64,000 nt of DNA from Pseudoscleropodium purum (taxonomy: Eukaryota; Streptophyta; Bryopsida; Hypnales; Brachytheciaceae): NCBI GenBank assembly GCA_963969395.1, contig OZ017799.1, positions 21,578,501 through 21,642,500 on the forward strand, given 5' to 3'. A program made the translations under genes and the position numbers. Shown piece by piece: positions 26,401 to 38,042 of this stretch (within the stretch, counting starts at the first letter, position 1; the number at the start of each line of letters is the position of its first letter). The notes beneath the pieces were generated by a model, which saw only the letters and a list, made by a program, of their open reading frames with translations, did not search any database and was not told the origin of the DNA.

Positions 26401-26819
26401 ATTTAGTATTTTGAATCATTTTCTACATCTTTCTACTTACTATTTTTTTCCTATATGTTGTAAAATTTCAAATGATCTAAAAATTTTCAAGCATCTAGCC
26501 AACATGCCTTGAAGAATTAATCCAAAGAGTTTCAATAATTTTGAACATTTTTTCATACAAATGTGACCTTGTGAAGTTTAGTTGCTCGGTTTTTCGAAGG
26601 GACAAAAAAATGATTTTTGTCACTTCAAATGCTAATATCTTACAATCTACATAGTGGAAATTTCTGAAATTTTTACTACGTCTTTTCAAACTAGTTTACT
26701 ACAAAATCTTATGGTTACATGTGTCCAAAAATGTTTTTTTTTCTAGATTTTGAAACTTGTATAAGAAATGGCAGTTTTGGAGCCTTTTTGTCAAAAACAT
26801 AGTCAAGGAACTTCAGGGG
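23408..26819. mobile_element. 3.4-kb TTAA-flanked terminal-inverted-repeat element nested in copy A (piggyBac-like target site)
   Basis: The element is bounded by TTAA at 23,404-23,407 and 26,820-26,823. Its left end reads TCCCTAAAGGGCC; its right end in reverse complement reads CCCCTGAAGTTCC. If the insert and one TTAA are removed, the flanks (AATAC-TTAA-TGAAGTTCTT) align without gaps to copy B (AATAC-TCTA-TTAAGTTCTT). This supports a 4-bp TTAA target duplication. Both ends also resemble those of the 888-bp element at 37,151-38,038. I found no transposase frame, so it is non-autonomous. The left two-thirds hold the GACAAATTGTC array. TTAA duplication with ends starting CCCY is the pattern of piggyBac elements; assignment to that superfamily is inference. 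Confidence 0.72.
23409..25690. repeat. Dense array of GACAAATTGTC / GACAATTTGTC sites
   Basis: I count about 30 exact or near copies of a short palindrome-like motif, on both strands, spaced about 30-130 bp apart with no fixed period. Examples are near 23,521, 23,571, 23,910, 24,050, 24,190, 24,277, 24,371, 24,411, 24,466, 24,657, 24,731, 24,903, 25,157, 25,476, 25,551, 25,651 and 25,675. A second motif, GATCYAGTGATTGGATC, occurs three times at ~23,825, ~23,872 and ~23,925. The intervening sequence is not repeated. The density is far above chance for AT-rich DNA. Subterminal protein-binding sites of a transposon are the most likely explanation. Confidence 0.85.
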
Positions 26820-27273
26820 TTAATGAAGTTCTTGTCCTATCTAATGGTTGGATTTGGTGTTAAATTTTTAAAAAAAATTACAAATGTGGAAGTATGTCAA
26901 GTGGTTGACCAAACCAAAATTGCATTATTTCTAGATTAAAATTGGATTTGCAAAAATAATGTCATAGATTTAAGGAACACGAAAATTTCAAAACATCACC
27001 ATGTCAAAAGAACCTCATTTCAAAGCCATTCCAAACAATTTTACTCGCCAAGTGATAATTTTTGCTTGTAACTGAATTTAGAAAGAACTTGAAAATTTTC
27101 CTTTCAACATTCATAAGAAAATACTGGTGATAATACTAGTAAATCTAACCATATGGATGGAATCTAAAACTTCTATTTGTATATCAATTCCAAAATATTC
27201 TTCCAAATAGTACTTTATTATGATTTTCCCAAATCATGAATTCTGGAGAAAGATCTGGACGTTTAGGGGTTAA

Positions 27274-27790
27274 TCAAATGCAGGAAACAGTACTTCCGTG
27301 TTCTGAAACACCCAAATGCAGCTTTCAAATATGTGTAATTTCAAATTGTAACATGAATTTAATGCCAAATTGCTTGTATGGAATTCAGATGCGTCTCAGT
27401 AACTGAATATATCTTAATACACACTATTGAATCAACGAACGCATGCAAGCCTATTACATTCACCGTCCAGATGGCAGGTTAGGCCAGCCTCAGCCTCTGG
27501 AACATCCAAGTCCCCATTCACTGTGACGCTTCTTGCGGGATTTCCTGCACTCTTAGTAGCTGCAGTCAGTCCAGTACTGTAATCTATGTTATTTGCTTCG
27601 GAGGATGACATACAAATTCTATGGTACCAAATTTCAAGGCATTACAACTGCAGGCTGATAAATATCAGTAACTGGAAAAGCTAAAAGGCATCTACATTAG
27701 AATACCCCTTCCTCCAGCATCGCCTAATCCCCCCTTCCCTCCAAAAAAACACAACTGATTCATGCATTAAATCTGAAAGAGAGAGTGACT

Positions 27791-27852
<62 letters not shown>

Positions 27853-28584
27853 TATAAGGCTACAAAACAATCTTAACAATATGTTACCACCAGAGCAATT
27901 TTCAGTTATTCTGCATGCCAATCTGCCAACTACAATCCGAATTCTCTTCCGAACTCTATATGAAGAACAAAAAAGTAAGGAAAAGTGAAGTCCTATTTAC
28001 AAGCTGGCCAAAAAGATTGAATTAGTTTGGAGTAGTCCACCGACACTAGTGCATGCAACCTGTCACTAGAAAGCAGTACAAAAAACTCAAGTGGAATAGC
28101 ACAGCTCAGTTCTACCTAGCTTAAACCCAGGCTCTTGAGGTGACCCGGAAATCATTCTAGAACACAAAGTGCACCGGGTGAAGAGTTCCGCTCAAGGTTG
28201 TAGGGTTCAAGGCCAGCAATCGAAGCATGTCTGTTCGGGTAAGGTAGGGACCTATTTGTGCGGGATCCATTTTCCGTGGGTTGAAAAGTCATCCATTCGC
28301 AATTTAACTGTCATCCAAACATATGACTTGTAAGAATGAGATCAACTTCCTGGTTCTATCGTAGTCAAAGGTGCTTACAGCATAAATGCAACCAACTCAA
28401 GGTTCAAGGGAAGCCTAGGCCAGTAATTAGAACCCGACTACTTCAAACTTCAGCATCTCATCCTATCATACAGTATTCAAAAAATACATAATTCAATTCA
28501 GAGCATCCTTTCAAAAATTGGGACAATATCCTCCAAAAAATTAATGGAAAACACTCGGTCACGGGAATGAGGTCGTACCTGGGT
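27274..28584. other. 3' flank of the quinone oxidoreductase gene
   Basis: Mixed-GC sequence with no further gene recognised. It contains the dinucleotide repeat listed separately. Part may be 3' UTR. Confidence 0.4.
27794..27847. repeat. (AT)27 microsatellite
   Basis: An uninterrupted AT dinucleotide run of 54 bp. It is probably length-variable. Confidence 0.97.
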
Positions 28585-31500
28585 TCAAGATCCTGGACTG
28601 GCAACGGGGCTAGAAGTATGAGGTATGCTTTGCAGGGGCTCACAGCAGGTGATGACAATCTTTCCAACAGCATGGCCCTCCATGCACCTGGCCCAAGCCT
28701 CCTGGGCTTTGGCCAATGGGTAAGTGGAGTCAATCACAGGCCTGAGCTTCCTCAAGTGAAGCAGATTGAAGAGAAGGTACATATCGGCGCAGTTGGGAAT
28801 ATGCACGAAAGGAAAATACTTCTGCTTGGAAAGCGAGAACGCATGTAAGGCGCTTGTCATAAAGCCCTTTGGTGAGGGGTTTAAGTCGATTACGAAGCCT
28901 TTAGTGGACAGCAGAGGCTTGTATTGAGGAAAGGGACGATGCGGACCACAGTTGATGATCACGTCGTACTTCTTCGCCGAGGAACCCTCTGACACTGGGG
29001 CATCGACGTCCAGCACTTCATCTGCCCCCAAACTCTTGAGCAGCTCGAAATTCTGGGGACTGCATGATGCTGTGACCTGGGCACCTCCTAGTTTTGCAAG
29101 CTGCACCACAAGAGATTATATTGGATTGCCTCTCAACCAATGGGAAAGGCTAAGCAATGGTCCAAAACTGTAAACTAACAAATGCTAAAATTGACAATTA
29201 AAGCGCTGAGTACATTTCAAATTATTAGACAGTCAATTCTTTTTATATTGACTCATGTTTGCAATTGTCAGGGGATTCAAATGCACCGAAATATGCCTTA
29301 CTTGCATATTGTATGCGAAAGTTATAAAGACTCAATCATTACGGTAACCACACCTACAAGTGACACTTTAAGCACCAACCAAGTATAGAGGACACAATTA
29401 GACTAACAAACTTCTTAGTGATACTTCTTAGTAATTGCAAGGGAATTCAAAAGCACCAAAATGTGCCTTATTTGGATATTGTATGCAAAAGATTTATTGG
29501 TAGATGACCTAAAACCAACATGAGATCTCCTCTCAAAGTGGCGCGCTTTCTCAAAAGCGATATGTACTCATTGTGCGAGATACCTGGTGTCATATTAAAA
29601 AATGGGTCACAATTATGTACCTCTAATTTTTTTTGTTTGTAGATGAAGGTGAAAGACATAGTAATGGATTGAGAATGTAGAAAGCTCGTGTCCAATGAAA
29701 ATGAGATGTGTATCAAAAGTAGTACAATGCTGTTAAGACCCATCATTCCAAGAAACGAACGTATGTCTAATAGAGTTGCAACACGTGATTTGTAGGAATA
29801 GTTGCATTCAAAGATAATATAGCAAGGTTATTGAAATTTTCAATTAAGTAAAAGAATGACATGTGGCAATTTTACATTTTGGATTGTTATTTGAATACTT
29901 AACCTTATGGAATAAATGCACTAGCTGGATTAATTTTAGTGCAAGATTAGCATACAATTTCAGTATTAAGGATTGCAAGAAAGCGTTGGATTAAGGATCA
30001 TTATGGAAAAAGCCATATGAAAATTATGCAATTTTTATGACACTTACGAATAGCCACTTGCTGACTATGACGGATCATTTTCAGAGAAAAAGGAATCATA
30101 CTCATGTTTTCCTGTGTAACAAATAAGCATTACAGCATAATTAAACTCAAAAAACATAGAAAATGGAATATAGTACCTGCACTGCCAAGGTGCCCACTCC
30201 ACCAGATGCGGCTATAATTAGAAGATTTTTCGTTTCCTTAGATCTGCCTTCAATGTCGATACCCGCCGAGTTGCGGACGCTTTGAAGAGCAGCAAACCCA
30301 CACACGCCCATGGCAGTACCCAGAGTTGGTGTGACATCATGCCGTCTTTTGATTGTTGTGCTTGTTGGAGCAATTGCATATTCGGCAAGGCCGCCACCCC
30401 TCTGCAACACACCACATTAATTCTGGTCAGTTTCAACCGTAAAGGACTCATGGTTTAAAAAGACCTTTCTGATTGGTCATTTTGTGAAAATTATAACTCA
30501 GATGGGGTCAAATTTTATATCACCAGAATCAGTGAAGAACATTGCATGTGTTAGTTAAAATATTTAAAAAAATGGACCAAAGAAAGTCCGAAAAATCACC
30601 TACTCAAAACAGCTAACAAAAACACGAGGCCCGATTAAGGGGAAAGGGGGACACAAAAGACTGTAATTACAAGGAGTCCCACAAAAGAGGGTGGCAGTCA
30701 AGAACTTCATAACCGTTTCTCTAATTAAACCCTCACAACCCGGTGAGTCCCCAAATCCAACAATACCATTCTCCAACCAATGATGCAGATACAGTCATGT
30801 TTTAGGCTGGACACACAATTGCCAGCTGGATCAGTACGAAGGAAGAAAGATCATACCCTGCCTAGGCAGCTCACAACTTTGTCACCAGGTACAAACGTTG
30901 TTACTCCAGGACCCACGCTGATCACCATACCAGCAATGTCCGCGCCTGTTAATATCACATTCCAATTCAAGAATAACCACATTTCAGAGAAACTAAGAAA
31001 CAAAGATGACACATTACAAATATGAAAGTGAATAAAGTCATTTTCAAACCATTAATTCTTGGCCCCTCGCCGTTAAACATCATTAGAACACTTCAAATCT
31101 TGCATCATTACTGTCCGGTGTCCAAAAACATTTAGGTAATTTGGATCCCAATTCAAAGAAAACGTCAGTACTCGATCAAATAGCTCTTGGTTACCGTCTA
31201 CAAGTAGATGAGAATCCTACTGCAGAGATCTCACCTGGTACGTGAGGAAACCTGTACGGTAGAACAGGTTTCATAAACCCTTTCTGGACTTTCCAATCTA
31301 TAGGATTGATACTGCAAGCTTCCACCTTCACCAGCACCTCATCTTTCTCCGGTTTCGGAACTGGCAACTTCACATGCTGCATCATTACAAAACCACCAAT
31401 CCAACCCCGTCACGTACTTCACACCTCTCCAGAGACCATGATCACAACAAACTGGTTTCACAGCAACGTATGGGAAGGAACATCGAAAACAGTTGTGAGG

Positions 31501-31589
31501 AACACCTTCAGCCCTTCCGCACCGCCACCATAAGCAGAGTAACTCACAGCTTCCATCTTCTCGGGAACATCCAACACGGAAGCCGCCAT
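28585..31589 (-). CDS. ceQORH: Quinone oxidoreductase-like protein, zinc-free MDR family (chloroplast envelope QOR homologue)
   Basis: A medium-chain dehydrogenase/reductase that in plants uses NADPH to reduce quinones or reactive carbonyls. The Arabidopsis homologue sits at the inner chloroplast envelope without a cleaved transit peptide. Five exons, 31589-31506, 31376-31235, 30945-30857, 30401-30177 and 29100-28585, give 351 residues with consistent phases and GT-AG introns. Motifs: SYSAYGGGAEGLKHV near the start, EACSINPIDWKVQKG, PGADIAGMVISVGPGV, GDKVVSCLGRGGGLAEYA, the dinucleotide-binding AASGGVGTLAVQLAKLGGA, LKSLGADEVLD and EGHAVGKIVI. The zinc ligands of classical alcohol dehydrogenases are absent. 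A ~20-residue Ser/Pro tail follows GKIVI where relatives usually end. The third intron carries a dispersed repeat, and the 5' flank carries a tandem duplication. Confidence 0.93.
30441..30640 (+). repeat. Intronic dispersed repeat, copy 1 of 3
   Basis: About 200 bp starting AAAGGACTCATGGTTTAAAA. The core is 'ggGTCAAATTT.ATaTCACcAGAATCA.TGAAGAACATTg.ATGTGTT', and it ends near a GGCCC block. Matching copies lie at 43,860-44,060 and 47,674-47,890. It sits in intron 3 of the quinone oxidoreductase gene, antisense to it. It could be a MITE or a SINE-like element; no terminal repeats or target duplication are clear. Confidence 0.7.
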
Positions 31590-31756
31590 GGCTGATAATG
31601 TCACTTCTTCTGTCAAGATACACCACCAACTAACTTCACATAACCATTTCCTACACGCATATGCAACGAATCACCTCTACAGTCTTAACAGCAGCCAGCA
31701 CGGGTAACATACGCGACGATTGCAACCACAGAGAACACCAAACTCACAGAAACCCT

Positions 31757-32405
31757 AATTCTGTCTTCAATCGATTTACCGGCTATCCCGTCAAGATCGT
31801 AGGCTTCAAATTAGGCTAAACTCCGCTGCAGCTTCTCCAGTTCGCCAATCCTAGAGCGAAAGAACCTCCAAAGCTTTAATTTCTTCCTCGCTGCACCCAT
31901 AAGATTCCAAACACATTAGCATCCAAAATTTCAAACACACTAGCACCAAACATCAGGACACGTCAGAGGAGGGAAAATGGCTCGTCGGTTATTGTGACTA
32001 CCTGTCGGTCAAATCCTGCGCCACTCAGAATCTAGAGCGAAGCACGCTTAGGCAGTTGCGTTTGCAGCTGCAAAGCGTAATTCTGTCTTCAACCGATCGA
32101 CCGCGTAGCCCGTCCAGATCGAAAGCTTCAAATTAGGCTAAACTCACCGCTGCGGCTTCTCTAGTTCGCCAATCCTTCAACGAAAGACCCTCCAAATCTT
32201 TGAATTTCTTCGTCACTGCATCCAAAAAAAGTTCAGAAACACATTAGCACCCAAGATTTCACTCACATTAGAATCAAACATCGGGAGACGTTTGAGGATC
32301 GGCAAGCACTCATCAGTGATTGCGACTACCTGTACGTCAAAGCCTACGCCACTCTGAATCTAGCGTGCTGAAGCACATTGAAGCAGTTGCGGTTGCATCT
32401 GCGAA
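31757..32405. repeat. ~0.32-kb tandem duplication upstream of the quinone oxidoreductase gene
   Basis: Two diverged head-to-tail units, ~31,757-32,075 and ~32,079-32,405, with an offset of about 322-331 bp. Matching landmarks are ATTCTGTCTTCAA (31,758 and 32,080), GCTTCAAATTAGGCTAAACT, CAGTTCGCCAATCC / TAGTTCGCCAATCC, AACACATTAGCA, and TGCGACTACCTG / TGTGACTACCTG. On the minus strand each unit contains a CAG|GTAGTC donor-like site. The units may therefore be duplicated non-coding first exons or 5' UTR introns. Confidence 0.8.
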
Positions 32406-32876
32406 GCCATTGCGTCCTCCAGGAAGCTCAAGCGGGCGTCTCTTCTGAATGCAAGCGAGGTGAGGTCGAGTGTGGGAGTAGTGGTCCTACCTGCTGAAGT
32501 GACGACTCGCTCCTCCCCCGCGCGTGCCCCGATGCCCGAAAACCGGCTGTCACGCGCGAAGATGACCGCGTCCACGCCATGGCTGACAAATCAGAATTCC
32601 TTTGTTGCCAGGGATTCCCATACTGGATTCTCTTCTACTGTACACTTCTACCGCATAGGAAGTATGCGTCGACTTTGGAGCTTTACTTTGGAGGTTTCAG
32701 TTGCTTTGGTTACCGTTCCGGAATAAACTGCGTGTTTCATGGTTAACACTTGTGTCAAAGGACTTAGGAGCAGTCGCAGTTGTCGGTGTGCACCCAAAGG
32801 TCGGGGCCGATGACTTTTCGAGGGTTTTGAGAAACAGTCCGTAGAAAAGGTAAACGGAAGTCATGGTGTGTTTTGA
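32406..32876. promoter_or_regulatory. GC-rich upstream region, probable promoter or first exon of the quinone oxidoreductase transcript
   Basis: A CpG-containing block at ~32,400-32,580 contrasts with the AT-rich DNA on its far side. It lies upstream of the tandem duplication on the minus strand. A short minus-strand open frame (32,575-32,360) carries no recognised domain. A spliced 5' leader starting here is plausible but not shown by sequence alone. Confidence 0.35.
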
Positions 32877-32880
32877 TTAA

Positions 32881-33422
32881 CCCCTAAATGTCTGGATCCA
32901 TTTCCAAATTTGACGATTCGGGAAAAACTGTTATAAAGTGTTATTTGGAAGAATATTTTGGAATTGATGTACAAATGAAAGTTGTAGATTTTGAATTGTA
33001 GATTCTATCCATACGGTTAGATTCCCTAGTGCTATCACCAATATTTTTCTATAAAGTTTGAAAGGGGAATTTCAAAATTCCTTCTAAATTCAATGACAAG
33101 CAAACTATTATCATTTTTTGAGTAAAATTTGGTGGAACAGATTTGAAATGAGGTCATCTTGGTATAGTGATTTTTTGAAATTTTTGTGTTCATTACATCT
33201 AGGACCTCATTTTTGCTAATCTAACCACTTGATATACTTCCACATTTGTAATTTTAGAAAAATTAGTATTCTAGTAACACCAAATCCAACTATTAGATAA
33301 GATAAGAACTTAATAGAGTATTACCAAAAATTAGGATGACTTTTATCCAAGCAGGAATGAAATAGAAACAAGAACTTCAATCTGTTCATCGTCCAAAAAA
33401 TGGACGTCGGAGCGCTCCAGGG
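32881..33422 (+). mobile_element. TTAA-flanked element copy B (542 bp, uninterrupted)
   Basis: Flanked by TTAA at 32,877-32,880 and 33,423-33,426. The ends read CCCCTAAATGTC on the left and, in reverse complement, CCCTGGAGCGCTCC on the right. It is inverted relative to copy A and supplies the empty site (33,310-33,317) for the 3.4-kb insertion. No coding capacity was seen. A and B lie on either side of the quinone oxidoreductase gene. Weak similarity continues about 25 bp past the TTAA toward the gene, so the true boundary on that side is not certain. Confidence 0.7.
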
Positions 33423-33426
33423 TTAA

Positions 33427-36400
33427 GGTGGGAGGCTCGAACTCTGCTTGGGCAGTTTGAACCGCCTCTATAAATGGCATTGGAATGGATTGGAGGTGGT
33501 TCTGAAATTGACCTCCATAGTCATTGAAAAATTGAGAAAAAATATTATTCATTATTGCAAGAGCCAATCGGTCTCCTTATTTTTTCCATTTCTCTTTAGG
33601 AGTTGCAGTGAACACTTTATGAAAGACCTAGGATCATAAATAGGGACCTACGACACTTCTTATTTGAAAATTCATAATAAAATCATAAATAATCCAAAAA
33701 ATATGAATCAACTTGGATTAGATGCCAATTCCTCTTGCCTTTCAAGGAAAATTTACTGAAAAATATTTTTAGAAGTTTCACTTGCCCAAAATTCAGTTTT
33801 AGTGCTTAAGTGGTCAACTTGTGAGCCTCCTACCTTATTTAATCCCTTAATTCTTTTTTTATTTTTTGCACATTTTGGCACATATCTTTTTACAAAAATA
33901 TCATTTATTGCAATTTCAAGAAATTGATCAATAGGGAAATTTTCTCTTCAAGATTCAAGTATTAGATTGAATGAAAAGTTTACTAGACTAAACAACACCT
34001 AGAAGCGCTATGTTCATCATACAAAATACAAATGTTAGATTGCTTTAGGATTAATTTTTTGAGTATGTTGCCTTGGTGATAGATACTCATTCAAATATGA
34101 TTAACTTTCGGATCAATAGGTGTATTTTGTATTTGTATTATAATAGAGAAAGCCATCCATTGGATATTTTGTGTTTGTAGCATCTTTTCACGATTAATCC
34201 ATCTTTGGCAAAACCTTATTTATCCTCTTCAAAACACATTTTCAACAAACCTTTGGGTCACATTGGTCGTAAGTTCAATTTTTAACAACATTGCATTAGA
34301 TTGCATTTGGATTTCTATTTGACTTTTTCAGGAGATTTTCCATATTTTTCATATTTATTTTCATGTTTTTTTCATATTTAGGGTATATATTTAAAAGAAG
34401 GGTTTAGGAGTGTGTTGTTAGTGTGTATAGCCAAAGGTTGGTGGCAATGGTATGGCTTTTGAATGTTTTAAAGAAGTAGTCACTAGATAAGTCATTGTGT
34501 GAGCCGCCACATTGTCTCACAAATTAGAATTAAGGTAAGTAGGACAATTTAGGTGAAATTGTGAGAAATAAATTATTAGTAGGAAAAATTAATCTATAGC
34601 CATAAGTTAGTGAGTTTTTTTAATAGGTAGCAATGGAAATTCTAAAAAAGTAGCATGAAATTTAAGAAATGTGATTGCATGTAAATGATGAGGAAATTCT
34701 AGGGAAAATTAGAACTTTTAAATAAAAAAGACATCAAGTTAGAAATGGATTATCAATCAAATTAGTCAAATGTTTAAATGGGGAGAAAATTTTAAAATAA
34801 AAAAAAAAACTATGAGTAGGAAATTGCTTTAGAAGTGAATTGAAATTAAAAAAACACAAGCTTAAAAAATATAAAGCTAATTAATAGAGTTATAATAAAT
34901 CTTAGGACATTAATATAGTAATAGATTATCTAAAGTAAGGGGGAGAAAATAAATTAGTGTAGTTCATAGAAATTAGTGTAAGAATGAAGGTTTAGGTGAA
35001 TGAAGTTAGGAAGCTAATGGGGTTTTGAATAGGAAATTAGGGATTTTTTTTCTCTCACCTTTGCAATTTTAGGAGTCTCATGTTGTTTGGGGAGTATCTT
35101 TTTTCTTATTAGACATTTTCAAGGCATTAGAGGAGTTTTTATAGGGAGGGCAAGAAGGCTATTTTAGGGCTTGTTCCTTTGTAGTTAAAGAACGCCATGC
35201 TGTAAAAAAACATTTGAAAAAAAAATGAAAATGAAAATTCTTAAAATGTTAAAAAAGTAAAAAAAAATTTGAAAAAATGACATGGCAATTGTTCTACCAT
35301 GTGATGCAACAACTATTGTGAGTTCTAACAAGCTGAGAACCGCAAGAAACTCATAGCTTTTTAGAGTAGGTGAATTTTCTCTAATGCATGTATCTAATGA
35401 GATTTTGTAAGTGAAAGTGTAGAGTTTAAAGAGGAAATGACTTTAAACAATTTGTTGAGTAGTTTTTACCTTTTTGTAGGAAGAGCAAGTGAAAAATGAT
35501 TAGAATATTGGGTATTTAGGTTGGAGGTTTGATAGAGATTATTAGGATTTTTTGAGATTGTTAGGATGGGAGATTATTGATTGGGCTAAGAATAAAAAAA
35601 AACTACAACTGAGTGACCAATACCTAGTTCCTAGTGAGTGCTACCAAACCTAAACAACTAGATTGGACAATAAGCAAGGCAAATCCAAATAGAGTGGGGG
35701 GCAATAATTCAAAATAGGAGAGGACATAGGATCTATGGTAATTAGGCTAGATCGTAGAAATTTAATGAGCCTTTCTTGCCATTCATGAGATCTAATGACC
35801 AACTCAAAGGCTAGACAAAACTACGGTAGGAGTGGAAGAACAAGAATTAGGACGATGAGTCTATAATCAAAATGAAGGGCTACACTAGAAGAAAGCCACG
35901 TTCTTTCTAACAAGCAAAAGAAATGTAGAAATACATTTTTTTATAATGTCACACATGGCTTTGTGAATGTCCAAAAAATACTCTATTATACTATGTTGCA
36001 TAGTTTGAAAAGCCACTTATTGTGAATTATACTGATATGAAAAGATAAAATTATTTATATAAGTAGAATAGTAGAAAGGAAGACAAACCATATGGGATTT
36101 ATAAAACATAAGAATTGCATTAAAAATAAAATTTTAAACAATAGCATTGTGATGAACATGATGTTGTCTTAGTTGACATCTCAATTGAAATCTAAAAAGC
36201 ATCACTAAAATTTTGAGACAACTTCAAAAAATATTGTTGTGGCATACCGCATTATCTTCATTGGATGCCACATCACTCAAATGCCATGTTAGTTGCTACA
36301 TTCTTTACTTTTGCAAAGGTATGTCCTTCCCTTATTTTTTTCAAAATTGGGCAGTATTTTACCTTAGTCCCTAATTACTTCTAGAAATTTAATTGCAGTC

Positions 36401-37146
36401 AAACCATAAGCCCTTACTAACATGACACTTTCATGTTTTCTAAAACGTCTTTGAAAAACATGACTATGTTTTTTGAGATATCTTACACAATATAGTTGTT
36501 AGCTCTAGCATCAAATTATTTTTTCACTAACATTTACATGTTTTTTTCGATGTCAACCATAATTTTTTTGCCCACTACTTGAAAGTCATTGACATTCTTC
36601 TCTTTGCCATAACATGCTATGTTTTTGTCTAATGTCAAAAGAAGGCACATTTTTCTAGTGCTAGCATCAACAACTTTGATAAGAAGGAATCCAATGAGGA
36701 GGGGTCAAATACAAATACAATAGCCCAAATCCATAGGATTGAGGGAACATGACAAGTAATTTAAATCACTAAAGTTTTTTAATGCAAAGGTTGATGCTCA
36801 ATTCTTTAGCAACCAAGATTGCATGAATAGAATCACAAGAGTTAGGAATGCAAAGTGAATAGAAGTAATCTTCATTATATAGGTATATGAATATGAATTC
36901 ATAAGGGCAATAACTTAGTTGAAATTGCTTAAAGGAAGCAAGTATATGAATTGTAGATGGTATTGGAAACGCATGGGGAGTGCAATTAGTGGTGGCAATT
37001 CATGTTAAAATAGTGTTTTTAGGACATCTAAATATAATAAATTGTGCTGCAAGTAGGAAGTCCATTGCTTGGAAGGTCTTCATCATCACACTTCCTAGAA
37101 AAGTCTCCCAAGGGGACTATTGGGATTTTAGGAGTTAACAAGAGTG
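33427..37146. other. Gene-free AT-rich spacer
   Basis: Roughly 3.7 kb of A/T-rich DNA with no convincing reading frame, RNA gene or paired terminal repeats. Bases ~33,690-33,790 resemble ~12,536-12,640. Confidence 0.45.
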
Positions 37147-37150
37147 TTAA

Positions 37151-38038
37151 CCCCTAAAGGACCATTGTTCCTTTGCAAGACAAATGAGATTTTGGGTAGG
37201 TACCTGTGGGCTGAAATTTTTTTTGAAGATAGAAAAATTGATTAGCTTCATGGGAATATAATTTTTTTTTTTCAATTGGTGCCCAAAATTAAAAATTATG
37301 CCCAAATAAGCTCAAAACAAGGGACAGGGTGGGGGGGCAGCAAAAAAAATTTCAAAAAAAATTTCTACTCATAGATTATATTTTTGTGCACATGTGAAGC
37401 TTTGATTCATTCCATTTGGATTTTTTATGAGAAAGTTATGGACAATCTTGTTTTTCAGGCAATTAGAGCATCTTCTTGAAAAAATAACTTGTAGGATTCA
37501 TTTCTAAATGCAATTTTTACAATTTCTCAAGAAAAAAAGTTTCACATGGTCAATCTTGCTTGCTAGAAAAATCTCACCATTGGGATTAGTGCATTTTAAT
37601 TTCATTTTAGAGATATGAATATTTTAGATTTTCCTTCTATCTCATACCTACTTTTACTTAGCAATTTTTTAAAGAATTAAAAATAAGTTTTTTTTGAATA
37701 TTTGAATTTTTTCTAAACTCTCAACTCAATTTTATACCATAAAGATTTAAAGCTCAAAACACTATAGTGCAAAAAATTAAAGTTAAAAATGTTCGAAGTT
37801 AAAAAATTTAGTCATACAATGTATTGAAAAACTTGTTTTTTCACTTTAAATATAGATATCATGCAATCTGTGCTGTCAAAAATTTTGAAATTTTTTCCGC
37901 ACATTCTTATAGTAGTCAGGTGTAAGATCCTACAATTAGATGTGAAAAAAAAACAATTTAATTTTTTTTTACCTTTTGCCATAGGAATGGCAGTTTTGAG
38001 TGTTTAAGAGCAAAGAAAAGGCCTTGGTCGTTTAGGGG
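37151..38038. mobile_element. 888-bp TTAA-flanked terminal-inverted-repeat element
   Basis: TTAA at 37,147-37,150 and 38,039-38,042 flank ends reading CCCCTAAAGGACCATTG and, in reverse complement, CCCCTAAACGACCAAGG. The left end also matches that of the 3.4-kb element (CCCTAAAGGNCCA, then ATTTTGGG and a GTAC.TGTG block). The right end matches too (AATGGCAGTTTTG near the terminus). It has no coding capacity. It is best read as a short, internally deleted member of the same family. Confidence 0.72.
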
Positions 38039-38042
38039 TTAA

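Larger units (their letters stand above)
23299..27269 (-). mobile_element. TTAA-flanked element copy A, interrupted by the 3.4-kb element
   Basis: Without the inserted DNA this copy is about 555 bp. It aligns, inverted, along its length with copy B at 32,881-33,422 (542 bp). The left part (23,299-23,407) begins CCCCTGAGCTC after a degenerate TCAA. The right part (26,820-27,269) ends GGACGTTTAGGGG and is followed by TTAA at 27,270-27,273. Shared blocks with copy B include 'CTTGGAT.AAAGTCATCCTAATTT', 'GTTGGATTTGGTGTTA' and 'ACAAATGTGGAAGTAT.TCAA'. No coding capacity was seen. Confidence 0.75.

Noticed and set aside
28567..28848. 93-codon plus-strand frame
   Set aside because: Antisense to the last exon of the quinone oxidoreductase.
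33343..33567. 74-codon minus-strand frame with protein-like sequence (SDVHFLDDEQIEVL)
   Set aside because: It crosses the TTAA boundary of element copy B, and the matching part in copy A has a stop. Best explained as repeat sequence read by chance.
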